From Leptospira adleri (GTDB taxonomy: Bacteria > Spirochaetota > Leptospiria > Leptospirales > Leptospiraceae): a DNA stretch of 24,051 bases. The DNA lies in assembly GCF_002811985.1 (NCBI RefSeq), contig NZ_NPDU01000068.1, positions 1 to 24,051 of the forward strand, given 5' to 3'. The notes below the pieces were generated by a model. That model was not told where the DNA came from and did not search any database. It was given only the letters and a program-made list of their open reading frames with translations. This document shows positions 10,217-18,724 of the stretch, piece after piece. Positions within the stretch are counted from its first letter, which is position 1; each line of letters opens with the position of its first letter. The translations under genes were made by a program, and so were the position numbers.

Positions 10217-11965
10217 ATGAGAATTGGATTTCAAACAACAAGTGTGCTAAAAACAGGAAGGGCATTCTTTCTGTTTTTATTCTTAATGAGCTGCGGAAGA
10301 GAAAATGGAAACTCATCGCAAAAAAATTTGACCACCTTAACGGCTCTGATTCCCGGAGCGTCTTCCGCGTCATTCGAAGGACGCGCTTCTTCCAGTAACT
10401 TCCAACAAGGGATCACTTCCTCACAGGTCGATTCTGCGTTTCAAGCGGAGAACGACGGAAGTTTTACTTTCAACGATTCGATCCTGATTCGTTCGAGCGA
10501 CGGGACCTCGCTCGCTGCGAATCTTTTTCAACCTAAGAATCTCGTCTCTGGACAAAAATATCCGACCGTAATTTTCGTAAATAGCTGGGCGTTGAACGAA
10601 TACGAATATCTCGTTCCCGCGGCAAAACTCGCTAAAAAAGGATACATCGTTTTGAGTTACAGCACTCGAGGATTTGGGATCTCCGGCGGCCTGATCAATA
10701 CCGCCGGAGTCAAAGATCGTCAGGATTTATCCGCGGTGATCGATTGGCTTCAGGCGAATACTCAAGTAGATTCTTCTAATATAGGAATATCAGGAATTTC
10801 TTATGGAGCCGGAATTTCTCTTTTGGGAGTGAGTTCGGAACCGAGGATCAAGACGGCGGTCGCGATGAGCGGATGGGGAGATCTCAAAAGATCCCTTTAT
10901 GGAAACGATACTCCCCGTCTGGTCTGGGGATTGATTCTGATCGGCGCCGGTTATTTCACGGGAAGAATGGATCCTGTCATCGCGGAGAATTTTACGAAAC
11001 TTCTCTCTCATACCGATATCGCCGGAGTTACCTCTTGGGCGGCGGAACGCTCTCCCGCAACTCTCGCATCTCAACTGAACGCTTCCGGAAAGCCGGTTTA
11101 TATTTCGAGTAACTTCGAAGACTTCTTATTCAATCCAAACCAGATGCTTGACTATTTCGCTTCTCTGACCGTCCCTAAAAAATTGGATATGAACGAAGGG
11201 ATTCACGCGACCGCGGAGATCGGTGGTGTTCTCGGACTTTCCAATCCGATTTGGGACAACGCTTACGACTGGTTCGATTTTTGGCTGAAGGGAATCAACA
11301 ACGGAATCATGACGAAACCTCAAGTAACGTTTCAGAAAAGATTCAACGGACCAAGGGTCACCCTTCCTTCTTGGCCCTCTTCGACGATTTCCGAAAAAAC
11401 CTATTATTTAAAACCGAGAACGCTCTTTACGGACGGAAAAATTTCCTCCGCTCAGAATACGAATAACACGAACACTGGAATTCTTTCCGGAGCAGATACT
11501 ATTGCGACGACCGGAATTCCTTTGATTTCGGATATTCTTGCTTCTCATCTCGAAGTTCCGGTCACCGCTTCTTTGGATTGGCTGAGTAGAATCAACGGAA
11601 TCGTCTACGAATCCGATTCTTTATCATCCGTTCTGAAGATTAGAGGTAAGATTTTTTGGAAGGGTCAGCTTTCTTCTTCATTAGGAAAAGCGAATGTAAA
11701 CGTCTACTTCTACGACGTGGGCAACAACGGAGTCGGAAAGTTGATCACGCACGGAACCGCCTCCGTCTACGTTTCCGCGTTTGAAACTTCGGATCTTACG
11801 ATCGATCTCAACGCGGTCGCTTACGACGTTCCGGCAGGAAATAAAATTGCGATCGCTCTGGATACGTTTGATCCCCAATACGCGGTTCCCACAACGTTGG
11901 TTTACGGATTGGACGTAAAGCACAATCCGAATAAACAATCCACGCTTTCCATTCAAGCCGAATGA
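10217..11965 (+). CDS. Lipid-anchored alpha/beta hydrolase, peptidase S15/CocE-NonD type
   Basis: This 582-residue exported lipoprotein has a signal peptide ending in FLMSC with lipidated C26. An alpha/beta hydrolase domain of the X-Pro dipeptidyl-peptidase (S15)/CocE family follows. The early strand-turn reads DGTSLAANLFQPK and the nucleophile elbow is GISYG with S195. D302 (in NFEDFLFNP) and H330 (in EGIHAT) are the likely remaining triad members. The region from about residue 395 to the end is beta-rich and matches the position of the C-terminal jelly-roll domain of this family. The substrate is unknown; members cleave peptides, esters or amides. AGGAG (10206-10210) six bases before the ATG supports the start. 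The gene is probably monocistronic: a hairpin without a T-tract follows it (11984-12011), and the next gene has its own possible -35. Confidence 0.85.
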   Translation: MRIGFQTTSVLKTGRAFFLFLFLMSCGRENGNSSQKNLTTLTALIPGASSASFEGRASSSNFQQGITSSQVDSAFQAENDGSFTFNDSILIRSSDGTSLAANLFQPKNLVSGQKYPTVIFVNSWALNEYEYLVPAAKLAKKGYIVLSYSTRGFGISGGLINTAGVKDRQDLSAVIDWLQANTQVDSSNIGISGISYGAGISLLGVSSEPRIKTAVAMSGWGDLKRSLYGNDTPRLVWGLILIGAGYFTGRMDPVIAENFTKLLSHTDIAGVTSWAAERSPATLASQLNASGKPVYISSNFEDFLFNPNQMLDYFASLTVPKKLDMNEGIHATAEIGGVLGLSNPIWDNAYDWFDFWLKGINNGIMTKPQVTFQKRFNGPRVTLPSWPSSTISEKTYYLKPRTLFTDGKISSAQNTNNTNTGILSGADTIATTGIPLISDILASHLEVPVTASLDWLSRINGIVYESDSLSSVLKIRGKIFWKGQLSSSLGKANVNVYFYDVGNNGVGKLITHGTASVYVSAFETSDLTIDLNAVAYDVPAGNKIAIALDTFDPQYAVPTTLVYGLDVKHNPNKQSTLSIQAE

Positions 11966-11983
11966 GAATCGTTTGAAAATAAA

Positions 11984-12011
11984 GGCGGGTCGAAAGTGAT
12001 TTCGGCCTGCC
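11984..12011. terminator. Hairpin after the hydrolase gene, weak U-tract
   Basis: GGCGGGTCGAAA (11984-11995) pairs with TTTCGGCCTGCC (12000-12011) over 12 positions including two G-U pairs, with loop GTGA, starting 18 bases after the stop codon. Only TTCCCT follows, so it is a poor classical terminator but a stable 3' structure. Confidence 0.45.
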
Positions 12012-12046
12012 TTCCCTGGCCGTAAAATTTAGAGAACTCCGGATCT

Positions 12047-12052
12047 TTGACA
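12047..12052 (+). promoter_or_regulatory. Possible -35 of the TPR gene
   Basis: TTGACA is a perfect consensus -35, located 56 bases before the chosen ATG. The A+T-rich sequence downstream (12060-12081) offers only weak -10 candidates, so the promoter is tentative. Confidence 0.25.
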
Positions 12053-12107
12053 AAGGATTTATCAATAAAAAGTTGAATTATTGGGAGAATTTGGATTCCA
12101 TTGCCTG

Positions 12108-13001
12108 ATGGAAAATAAGTTTTTGGATTCGTTTCTTTTCGGTTGGTCTTTTGTGATCGGTATTGTGATCCTGATCGGAAGTTTGTTTTTTCCAAAAACC
12201 GAGGAAACCGTCGATCCGAACGCCGTCGCGACTCCGTCCTTTTTTCAACAAATCTCGCAGGGAATCGATTCCTTTTTTCAAGAACTAAAGTCCACCTCGG
12301 ACACGAACCAGTCTTCCAATTCTTCTTCTCCTTCCAACGAACCTCAAGAAGATCCGAACGATATTTTCAACCGCGCTTATGACGCTTATGGAAGAGGTGA
12401 ATATCAGAACGCGATAGACGAATATTCCAAATATATCAATCGAGTTCCGAGCGACGCTTCGGGATATTACAATCGTGGTCTTGCTTTTTACTTCTTAAAA
12501 AAATATCAGGAAGCGGTGACTGACTTTGAAAAAGCCGTGGAGCTGGATCCGGAAAAAGCGGTCGCTTATTTATACAAAGGATACGGTCACGAACGACTCG
12601 ACGATTGTATGCAATCGATCGAGGACTTTCAAAAAGCGATCGATCTGGGATACGATCAGGACGCTGAACTTTATCAGTTCAAAGCTCGTTGCGAAAACAG
12701 AGAAGAGGATTACGCGGAAGCGCTCAAGGACGCGCAGAAAGCGGTCGCTCTTGATAAAAAAGATTCTTACGGTTTTTTTGAAGTCGCTTACGCTCAATAC
12801 GGTTTAAAAAAATACGCGGAGTCCGCGGTGACTTATTCGAAAGTGATTCGGTTGAATCCGAAAGACGACGTCGCTTTTCACAATCGTGGACTTGCTTACG
12901 TGTTTTTGAAAAAAACTTCTTTGGCTTGCAAGGATTTTCAAAAATCTTTGGATCTCGGCTATGAGGATTCCAAAGAGAGATTGAAAGAATATTGTAAATG
13001 A
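12108..13001 (+). CDS. Membrane-anchored TPR-repeat protein
   Basis: From the ATG at 12108 the protein has 297 residues. One N-terminal transmembrane helix (about 8-28, FLFGWSFVIGIVILIGSLFF) is followed by a low-complexity Ser/Asn/Pro linker to about residue 85. About six tetratricopeptide repeats then run to the C-terminus. Recognisable units include AYDAYGRGEYQNAIDEYSKY, GYYNRGLAFYFLKKYQEAV and AFHNRGLAYVFLKKTSLAC. TPR arrays bind partner proteins; the topology suggests a periplasm-facing or cytoplasm-facing scaffold at the inner membrane. An in-frame TTG at 12081 would add nine residues but has no Shine-Dalgarno. The ATG also lacks a strong one, so the start is moderately sure. The function is not recognised. 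A hairpin with a T run follows the gene, which converges with the next gene on the other strand. Confidence 0.85.
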   Translation: MENKFLDSFLFGWSFVIGIVILIGSLFFPKTEETVDPNAVATPSFFQQISQGIDSFFQELKSTSDTNQSSNSSSPSNEPQEDPNDIFNRAYDAYGRGEYQNAIDEYSKYINRVPSDASGYYNRGLAFYFLKKYQEAVTDFEKAVELDPEKAVAYLYKGYGHERLDDCMQSIEDFQKAIDLGYDQDAELYQFKARCENREEDYAEALKDAQKAVALDKKDSYGFFEVAYAQYGLKKYAESAVTYSKVIRLNPKDDVAFHNRGLAYVFLKKTSLACKDFQKSLDLGYEDSKERLKEYCK

Positions 13002-13031
13002 GAACCCAACCGACTCCCGCATTTTCCGAGA

Positions 13032-13064
13032 TTCGGACTTTAAGTCCGAAAGCAAGTTTTTTTT
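13032..13064 (+). terminator. Intrinsic terminator candidate of the TPR gene
   Basis: TTCGGACTT (13032-13040) and AAGTCCGAA (13042-13050) are exact inverted repeats. Eight T residues follow at 13057-13064, after a 6-base gap. The T run lies on the plus-strand side only. Confidence 0.5.
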
Positions 13065-13121
13065 CAGATGGATTTAGTTTGTCGGAAGAATTAGACCGCG
13101 CGGAAAAGGATCGCTTTTGTT

Positions 13122-14705
13122 TTAAGGATTTTGACTTCTCGCGAAATTCCGATAAATCCTGAAATGTTTCGACTGAGCGGCTATCTCGATCTTTCCCGCA
13201 TCCGTTTCTTTTTGTATTCTTCTTTGAATTTGTTCGGAAGAAAGATACGGAGAATTGTATTCTAGATCCAGTAGAATCCATTCTTGAAACATACGATTCT
13301 CCCTGATCGGATAAACTTTGTTCCGAAAAGACACGAACGGAGAAAGATGATAACCCGCCGAAACGCTTTCGCCCCGCGGAACATTTTGCAGAATCGTCCT
13401 CAATTCCTCGGCTTTTTCGTTTTTGGGTGTTAGGCGGATCGGATACTGTCCGTCCTTTCCGTTTCTATAAACGGTAAAGAAAAAAGTCAAAACGAGCAGG
13501 GTTAAGAATTTTGTCTCTCCGGAGAATGGAAAAAAACGGATCCTTTCTTTTTCGCCGATCCAGCTCTGTATTTTTAGGGAACCTGCCTTTAAAAAAAGAA
13601 TCAGGAAAGGGATGAGCGGATAGATATAGTAACTGTACATTTCCCTTACCCACGGATGAACGGACAATCGAAAGACGGAATACAATCCTAGGAACGGTAA
13701 AAGAATCCAACCTCCGAGCAGGTTCCATAATCCCCATTCTAAACTTAGATCCCTGAAACCTTTTATATACTGCCTAACACTTTCAGGATTTTGAATATAG
13801 TTTGCTATGGTCTTGAACGGACTTGTTTCCCCTCTCGTCCAATATTCTTTCCAATTTCTTTCCGCGGAATTCCCCGCGTAAGAATTCAGAAAAGGATGTA
13901 AAACTCCGAAGTAGAAAAGGCTCGAGAGAAAAATAAACGCCCATTCCCTTTTTCTTTCCTTATCGATAAAAATGAGGAAACCGGAAAGTCCTCCTAGGTA
14001 AATCGAAAGATCTTCTTTGATTCCTATAAAAAGTATAAAAGAGGGTATCCAAAGCCAAAGTTTTTGTTTTTTAACTCCAATCAATAGCGACAGAAATACG
14101 GAAGGAATCAAAACTTCAAAGTGCAGAGAATGTCCCAGTCTATAAAAGCTCGAAGACCCGGCCCAGAGCAGAACCGCACAGAGGGAAAGTTCTTCCGAGA
14201 CCGAAGATTCTTTCAGGTAAAAGTAGAGCAGGGGAAGCGTAACCGCGCCGAAGAAAAAAACTCCGATTCCGAATCCCAATTCGGAACCGTATAATATCGG
14301 AAACGGGGATAAAAGCAGGATGGACGGAGCCATGTGGTGTGAAAGAAAATTCGCGTTTTCGTTCCAACCGTAATACTGGGTTTCGAAAATATTTTCTCTC
14401 AGTACCGTGATCATCATTCTCGCTTGGGCTGTATAATCCAAGTCGCCTAACAAAAAAGAATCCAGAGCTCTTTTCGTGTAGAACACTCCTTCCGCAAAGA
14501 CGATCAGAGTCCAATAGGTAATCCAGAAAACCGGCGGAAGGTTTCTTTTAAAATCCGATTTGCGTCCTAGAAAGAAGCGGAACAAAAAGAATCCGAACAA
14601 CAAAGAGCTAAAAAGAAGATAACCGAGTTTCCCGCCGCTTCCGTACAAGTATTGAATCGGAAGATATAGGAAGAAAAAAGGATATAGAAAAATAAGAGAG
14701 GACAT
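13122..14705 (-). CDS. Polytopic membrane protein, DUF2079-like
   Basis: This 527-residue integral membrane protein has roughly ten or more hydrophobic segments through residue 420 and a soluble C-terminal tail of about 100 residues. The segment with FLSHHMAPSILLLSPFPILYG, the LGHSLHFEVLIPS stretch and GIKEDLSIYLG resemble DUF2079, a family related in layout to GT-C glycosyltransferases with acidic and His residues in extracytoplasmic loops. A role in transferring sugars from lipid carriers is possible but unproven. The ATG at 14705 lies on the minus strand, 101 bases downstream of the acyl-CoA dehydrogenase stop, so it may be the last gene of that transcript or have its own promoter. No functional link with fatty-acid oxidation is obvious. 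The coding call is strong; the family call is moderate. Confidence 0.7.
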   Translation of the reverse strand: MSSLIFLYPFFFLYLPIQYLYGSGGKLGYLLFSSLLFGFFLFRFFLGRKSDFKRNLPPVFWITYWTLIVFAEGVFYTKRALDSFLLGDLDYTAQARMMITVLRENIFETQYYGWNENANFLSHHMAPSILLLSPFPILYGSELGFGIGVFFFGAVTLPLLYFYLKESSVSEELSLCAVLLWAGSSSFYRLGHSLHFEVLIPSVFLSLLIGVKKQKLWLWIPSFILFIGIKEDLSIYLGGLSGFLIFIDKERKREWAFIFLSSLFYFGVLHPFLNSYAGNSAERNWKEYWTRGETSPFKTIANYIQNPESVRQYIKGFRDLSLEWGLWNLLGGWILLPFLGLYSVFRLSVHPWVREMYSYYIYPLIPFLILFLKAGSLKIQSWIGEKERIRFFPFSGETKFLTLLVLTFFFTVYRNGKDGQYPIRLTPKNEKAEELRTILQNVPRGESVSAGYHLSPFVSFRNKVYPIRENRMFQEWILLDLEYNSPYLSSEQIQRRIQKETDAGKIEIAAQSKHFRIYRNFARSQNP

Positions 14706-14806
14706 ATCTGTTTTTTGTCCAAGATGAATTCTTGGATTCTAAATTCTCTCGAAAAAACAATGTCCTCTTAATTTTCTAACGATGTTCTTTCGGAGAGAAT
14801 CTTTTT

Positions 14807-16555
14807 CTATTCCGGGTTTTCGATTCTATAGATGCACCCCTTTGAAATCGCGGCGCTATCGATTAGATACTTTCTGCAATCCCTCGTCCAACGATCCAAA
14901 ACTTCGTGTTGTTGCAGTTTGGCGAGTGCCTTTTCATAGAGCAAACTGCAAAGATACCGAGCGGTTAAGACCATTAGATTTTCTGCAACTCTTTCCTTCG
15001 TTTCGTCGTCTGTGATCGTTCGAAAAATCGAGACCCCGCTCTCGAACAGATCTTGTTGTTCCAAAAGAAATGAGGAAGGTTTTTCCACCTCGCTTCGAAT
15101 CGTCTCCAGATACTTTCTAAAATTGCCGTCGGGCGTCATCCCTGCGACGACGGCTCCGGTCGCGATTCTTACGTGAATCTGGCTGGTTCCTTCGTAGATC
15201 GTGTTGATCCTGGAATCTCTAAACATCCTCGATACGTCGTAATCTTCCGTATAACCCGCTCCTCCGTGGATTTGGATCGCGAGGTTTGCGCACTTATGGG
15301 CTTCTTCCGAACAATAGTATTTTGCGATCGGAGTAAGAATGGAGGCGAGGTTTCCCCAGGTTTTCACTCTTTCATCCTTTCTGATTTCACGATCGTCTTT
15401 GTTCTTTTTTTCCATTCGAATCTGGTGATGTTGATATAAATCCACCACCCGCGCGGTTTCAAACGTAAGAAGTCTCATCGCGTTTACTTCTCTCTGGATT
15501 TTATGGAGCATCTCCGACACGGCAGGAATTTTCGAGATAGGCTTTCCGAACTGAATTCTTTCTTCCGCGTATTTTTTGGATTCGTAATATCCGCCGGCTC
15601 CGCCTCCCGGTCCGCCGGCCGCGCTTCCGAGTCTCATAAAATTCGTCATACCCGCCGTGTAACGGGTGAGACCGAGTCCTTCCTCTCCGAGAAGTTCGGC
15701 TGCGCTGTTTTCATATACGATTTCGCAGGTTGGAGACGCGTGGATTCCCATCTTTGTTTCGATTCCCGCTACGTTCACATCGGAACTTTTCACGAGAAAC
15801 ACGGATAAACCGCGCGCTCCTCCGTTTTGTTTTCCGGTTCTTGCTAACGTCAAAAGACTCGACGGATACGGTCCAAGTCCGCAGCCCTGAGATATAAAAC
15901 GTTTGGTTCCGTTGATCCGATAGCTTCCGTCTTCAGTTTTTGTCGCGGTCGTTCTTACGTTATTCAGATCCGATCCGAAATCCGGTTCCGTAAGAGCCAT
16001 CGCGAAAAGAGTTTCGCCTAACGCAGCCTTTGCGGCGAATTCTTCTATCTGCCTTTCGGTTCCGAATCGAGCGACGATTTGGGCGAGATTTAAGAGCGTG
16101 ATCGTCATACAAAAGGAAACGTCTCCTCTCGCCATGATCATCACGAAAAAAGCTCCTACGGTTGCGGGTAACGCGAGTCCTCCTGCTTCCCTCGAAATGG
16201 AATAGGACATCAGTCCAGTTTCGCGAAACTTCTCGTATATGGAAACGGTTTCGTCCGGAAAGAGCACCTTTCCGTTTTCGTAGCGCAGATGTTTTTTATC
16301 CATGGTTTGAGAAAGTTGAGAAACTTCCTTCCCGAAAAATTCTCCCAAGGATTCAAGACAGGATCTATAAAGATCCACCGCCTCTTTTACGTTCGACGGC
16401 GCCATTTCATATCTAAGATCTCCCGTTTTTTTATAATGCTCGTGATCGAAGAATTCTTCTCCTTCCGTCGATTTTACGATCGAAGTCCAATCGATCAAAT
16501 GTTCGAAGAATAATTTTAAATCCTCGTCATCGGTAAAATAATTATTGGCTATCAT
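14807..16555 (-). CDS. Acyl-CoA dehydrogenase, long FadE/DmdC-like type
   Basis: This FAD-dependent flavoenzyme of 582 residues introduces the alpha-beta double bond into acyl-CoA, the first step of beta-oxidation. Segments in order: an extended N-terminal helical domain; the middle-domain signature FAMALTEPDFGSDLNNV near residue 195; the substrate/FAD region including GGPGGGAGGYYESKKYAEER; and the C-terminal helical domain with QIHGGAGYTEDYDVSRMFRD. The catalytic base is E455 in NTIYEGTSQIH. The length (about 200 residues more than short-chain enzymes) fits the long acyl-CoA dehydrogenase group that includes DmdC-like and FadE-like enzymes. Substrate chain length cannot be read from the sequence. 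It starts 18 bases after the fadH stop on the same strand, so the two are almost surely one operon. The 2,4-dienoyl-CoA reductase upstream supports a role in unsaturated fatty-acid breakdown. Leptospira grow on long-chain fatty acids as their main carbon source, which fits. Confidence 0.92.
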   Translation of the reverse strand: MIANNYFTDDEDLKLFFEHLIDWTSIVKSTEGEEFFDHEHYKKTGDLRYEMAPSNVKEAVDLYRSCLESLGEFFGKEVSQLSQTMDKKHLRYENGKVLFPDETVSIYEKFRETGLMSYSISREAGGLALPATVGAFFVMIMARGDVSFCMTITLLNLAQIVARFGTERQIEEFAAKAALGETLFAMALTEPDFGSDLNNVRTTATKTEDGSYRINGTKRFISQGCGLGPYPSSLLTLARTGKQNGGARGLSVFLVKSSDVNVAGIETKMGIHASPTCEIVYENSAAELLGEEGLGLTRYTAGMTNFMRLGSAAGGPGGGAGGYYESKKYAEERIQFGKPISKIPAVSEMLHKIQREVNAMRLLTFETARVVDLYQHHQIRMEKKNKDDREIRKDERVKTWGNLASILTPIAKYYCSEEAHKCANLAIQIHGGAGYTEDYDVSRMFRDSRINTIYEGTSQIHVRIATGAVVAGMTPDGNFRKYLETIRSEVEKPSSFLLEQQDLFESGVSIFRTITDDETKERVAENLMVLTARYLCSLLYEKALAKLQQHEVLDRWTRDCRKYLIDSAAISKGCIYRIENPE

Positions 16556-16573
16556 ATTCTTTGATCGGATTCC

Positions 16574-18598
16574 TTAAGCGATTCGAGAAACTTCGTTTTC
16601 CTTTCCGACGTTGTATGCCGCGTCGAGTCCTTCGAGAAACGCTCTCTCCGCGTCGATCCCTTTTGCGTCCTTAGCTCCTCCGATGAGAAATATCTGTTTT
16701 TGAGGATGTAACGAACGATAGGTTTCATAGAGTTCGTTTTCTTTTTCCTGACCCACACAAAGGATCAAAGAATCGCACGGATACAAAATTTCCTCTCCAT
16801 TTTTGAGGACAACTTTGAGCCCGTCCTTTGTGATTTCTTTGTAGTTCAATCCTTGGAAAAATTCAACGCCCGCAGCTTCGAGTTCCTGTTTGAGAGCCCA
16901 AAAAGTAGTAGGTCCCAATCCCGCGCCGTGTTTTCCGTTTCTTCGAAAGACGGCGACTTCGCGTTTCGATTTATGAGGTTGAATGACTGCGTTCGTAAAA
17001 GAATCTATATTATATTTTTTAGAATAAGATTCCAGGGTAGGATCGCGGTCTTCCGTCAGTTTGTGCGCGACGTCTACTCCGATTCCTCCGCCTCCGATAA
17101 CGGCAACTTTGTTTCCGGGTTTGAATTTTCCGGTAAGATAGTCCGTGTAATTTCCCGCGGGGAGGAGATCGATTCCGGGTAGATCAAACTCTCTCGGTTT
17201 TACTCCGGTCGCAAAGATGATCGTATCCGCTGCGATTTCGTTTAACAATTCTTGATCACACTCAGTATTCAAACGTATTTCGACTCCGAGTGCGGAAAGT
17301 TCGTTTTGGAAATAACGGATCGTTTCCTTAAATTCCGATTTTCCGGGGATATTGGACGCGAGATTGAATTGTCCACCGAGCTGGTTCGATTTCTCTATTA
17401 GAATTACCTTATGTCCGAGAGAAGCGCTCGCTCTCGCGGCCTCCAGACCTCCCGGACCGGAACCGATCACTACGACTTTTCGAGGTTTTATCGGAGAATG
17501 GACTTCGTATTCGAGCTCGTTGACCGCTTGCGGATTTACAAGACAAGAAACCGATTTGTCGATAAACGCGTGATCCAAGCAGGATTGATTGCAGGCGATA
17601 CAAGTGTTGATTCGATCGGACATTCCCGTCTGAATTTTTTTTACGATAAAGGCGTCCGCGAGAAACGGCCTCGCCATCGAAATGATATCCGCTTGGTTGT
17701 TTTCAAAAATTTTTCGAGCCGTGACAGGATCGTTGACCCTGTTCGATGCGATGATCGGAACGCCGGGAGTTTTCTCTTTGATTCTTCCCGCAATGTTTGC
17801 CCAGGCTCCTCGCGGAACCAATTGACTGATCGTTGGAATTCTCGACTCGTGCCAACCGATTCCGATATTCAAAGCGGATACATTCTCATTTTTTAATGTA
17901 TTTGCTAAATGACAAACCTCTTCGAAGGTCGGGTTTCCGGGAATGAGATCGATTCCCGACATTCTAAATATAACCGGAAATCCGTCCGGAAGATTTTTGA
18001 TCACGGAGCGCAGCACTTCGACCGCCATATTCATTCTTCTTTTTGAATCTCCTCCGAAATGATCGTCTCTTTGATTGGTGACCGCGGAGAAAAACTGATT
18101 GATGAGATAACCTTCGCTCCCCATAATTTCAACGGCTCCGAATCCCGTTTCTTTTGCGAGTTTTGCGGCTGCGCCGAAGTCTTCCACCGTCTTCCAGCAT
18201 TCTTCCTCGGTGAGAGCGCGCGGAACGTACCGATTGATCGGTGCGCGAATCGCGGAAGGCGCGACACAATTTCTGTCGAACGCGTATCTTCCAGCGTGAA
18301 AAAGCTGGGCGCAGACGATTCCTTTTCCTTTCAAAATGGAGTTCATCTTTTGCAATTCGGACGCGTGTTCCTCGTTCTGAATATTGAAAAAGTGTTTGGA
18401 TCCTCTCGCTTCTTCGTTCACTCCGATTCCGCCCGTTACGATCAATCCGACTCCGCCTTCGAAACGTTTTCCGTAAAAAGCGGCCATTCTTTCCGCAGTT
18501 CCGGTTTTACCTTCCAGTCCGAGATGCATGGAACCCATGATGAACCGATTTGGAATGGTGGATTTTCCTATTTGAACCGACTGAAACGCTTTTTCCAT
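16574..18598 (-). CDS. fadH: 2,4-dienoyl-CoA reductase (NADPH), FadH type
   Basis: This multi-cofactor enzyme of 674 residues reduces 2,4-dienoyl-CoA so that polyunsaturated fatty acids can pass through beta-oxidation. The N-terminal old-yellow-enzyme barrel binds FMN (about 1-325) and includes Y164 in GSEGYLINQFF, the position of the family's catalytic Tyr. The 4Fe-4S cluster is held by C333, C336, C340 and C352 (CIACNQSC...SVSC). The C-terminal half has FAD/NADPH folds with VVVIGSGPGGLEAA and VAVIGGGGIGVDVA. The segment GKHGAGLGPTTFW is typical of FadH. The length equals the family norm. The start is supported by GGAG nine bases before the ATG. It is the first gene of the leftward operon with the acyl-CoA dehydrogenase. 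The promoter region shared with the divergent tetR gene carries two identical palindromes, one within the likely fadH promoter, so repression by that TetR protein is probable. Confidence 0.95.
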   Translation of the reverse strand: MEKAFQSVQIGKSTIPNRFIMGSMHLGLEGKTGTAERMAAFYGKRFEGGVGLIVTGGIGVNEEARGSKHFFNIQNEEHASELQKMNSILKGKGIVCAQLFHAGRYAFDRNCVAPSAIRAPINRYVPRALTEEECWKTVEDFGAAAKLAKETGFGAVEIMGSEGYLINQFFSAVTNQRDDHFGGDSKRRMNMAVEVLRSVIKNLPDGFPVIFRMSGIDLIPGNPTFEEVCHLANTLKNENVSALNIGIGWHESRIPTISQLVPRGAWANIAGRIKEKTPGVPIIASNRVNDPVTARKIFENNQADIISMARPFLADAFIVKKIQTGMSDRINTCIACNQSCLDHAFIDKSVSCLVNPQAVNELEYEVHSPIKPRKVVVIGSGPGGLEAARASASLGHKVILIEKSNQLGGQFNLASNIPGKSEFKETIRYFQNELSALGVEIRLNTECDQELLNEIAADTIIFATGVKPREFDLPGIDLLPAGNYTDYLTGKFKPGNKVAVIGGGGIGVDVAHKLTEDRDPTLESYSKKYNIDSFTNAVIQPHKSKREVAVFRRNGKHGAGLGPTTFWALKQELEAAGVEFFQGLNYKEITKDGLKVVLKNGEEILYPCDSLILCVGQEKENELYETYRSLHPQKQIFLIGGAKDAKGIDAERAFLEGLDAAYNVGKENEVSRIA

Positions 18599-18619
18599 GA
18601 TCCGAACTCCGTAGATCTA

Positions 18620-18649
18620 TTATTAATTACCACTGGTAATATAATTGAA
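18620..18649 (-). promoter_or_regulatory. Predicted fadH promoter with operator in the spacer
   Basis: On the minus strand TTCAAT (18644-18649) can serve as -35 and TAATAA (18620-18625) as -10, with an 18-base spacer. The palindrome at 18626-18640 fills that spacer, the classic position for a repressor. Other -10 registers in this A+T-rich stretch are possible. Confidence 0.4.
18626..18640. promoter_or_regulatory. TetR-type operator 1 (ATTACCACTGGTAAT)
   Basis: This is a perfect 7-1-7 palindrome, identical to operator 2 and centred at 18633. It lies in the proposed fadH promoter spacer. Binding by the divergent TetR protein is inferred from position, duplication and symmetry. Confidence 0.75.
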
Positions 18650-18666
18650 ATCGAAATCAAGAATTA

Positions 18667-18683
18667 AATTACCACTGGTAATT
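18667..18683. promoter_or_regulatory. TetR-type operator 2 (AATTACCACTGGTAATT)
   Basis: This is a perfect palindrome of 17 bases containing the same 15-base core as operator 1 and centred at 18675. The 42-bp centre spacing is about four helical turns, which would place two dimers on the same DNA face. It ends 6 bases upstream of the proposed tetR -35. Confidence 0.75.
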
Positions 18684-18689
18684 ATAGTC

Positions 18690-18718
18690 TTGCAGAAAAA
18701 TAATTCCCCTCGTAGATA
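18690..18718 (+). promoter_or_regulatory. Predicted tetR promoter, apparently leaderless
   Basis: TTGCAG (18690-18695) and TAGATA (18713-18718) are separated by 17 bases. The expected start of transcription, about 7 bases later, coincides with the ATG at 18725, and no Shine-Dalgarno is present. Confidence 0.4.
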
Positions 18719-18724
18719 GTAGAT

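Noticed and set aside
12724..13281. 185-codon minus-strand frame
   Set aside because: It is antisense to the TPR gene and to the terminator, and overlaps the DUF2079-like gene in another frame; biased Lys/Ser/Arg composition marks a shadow.
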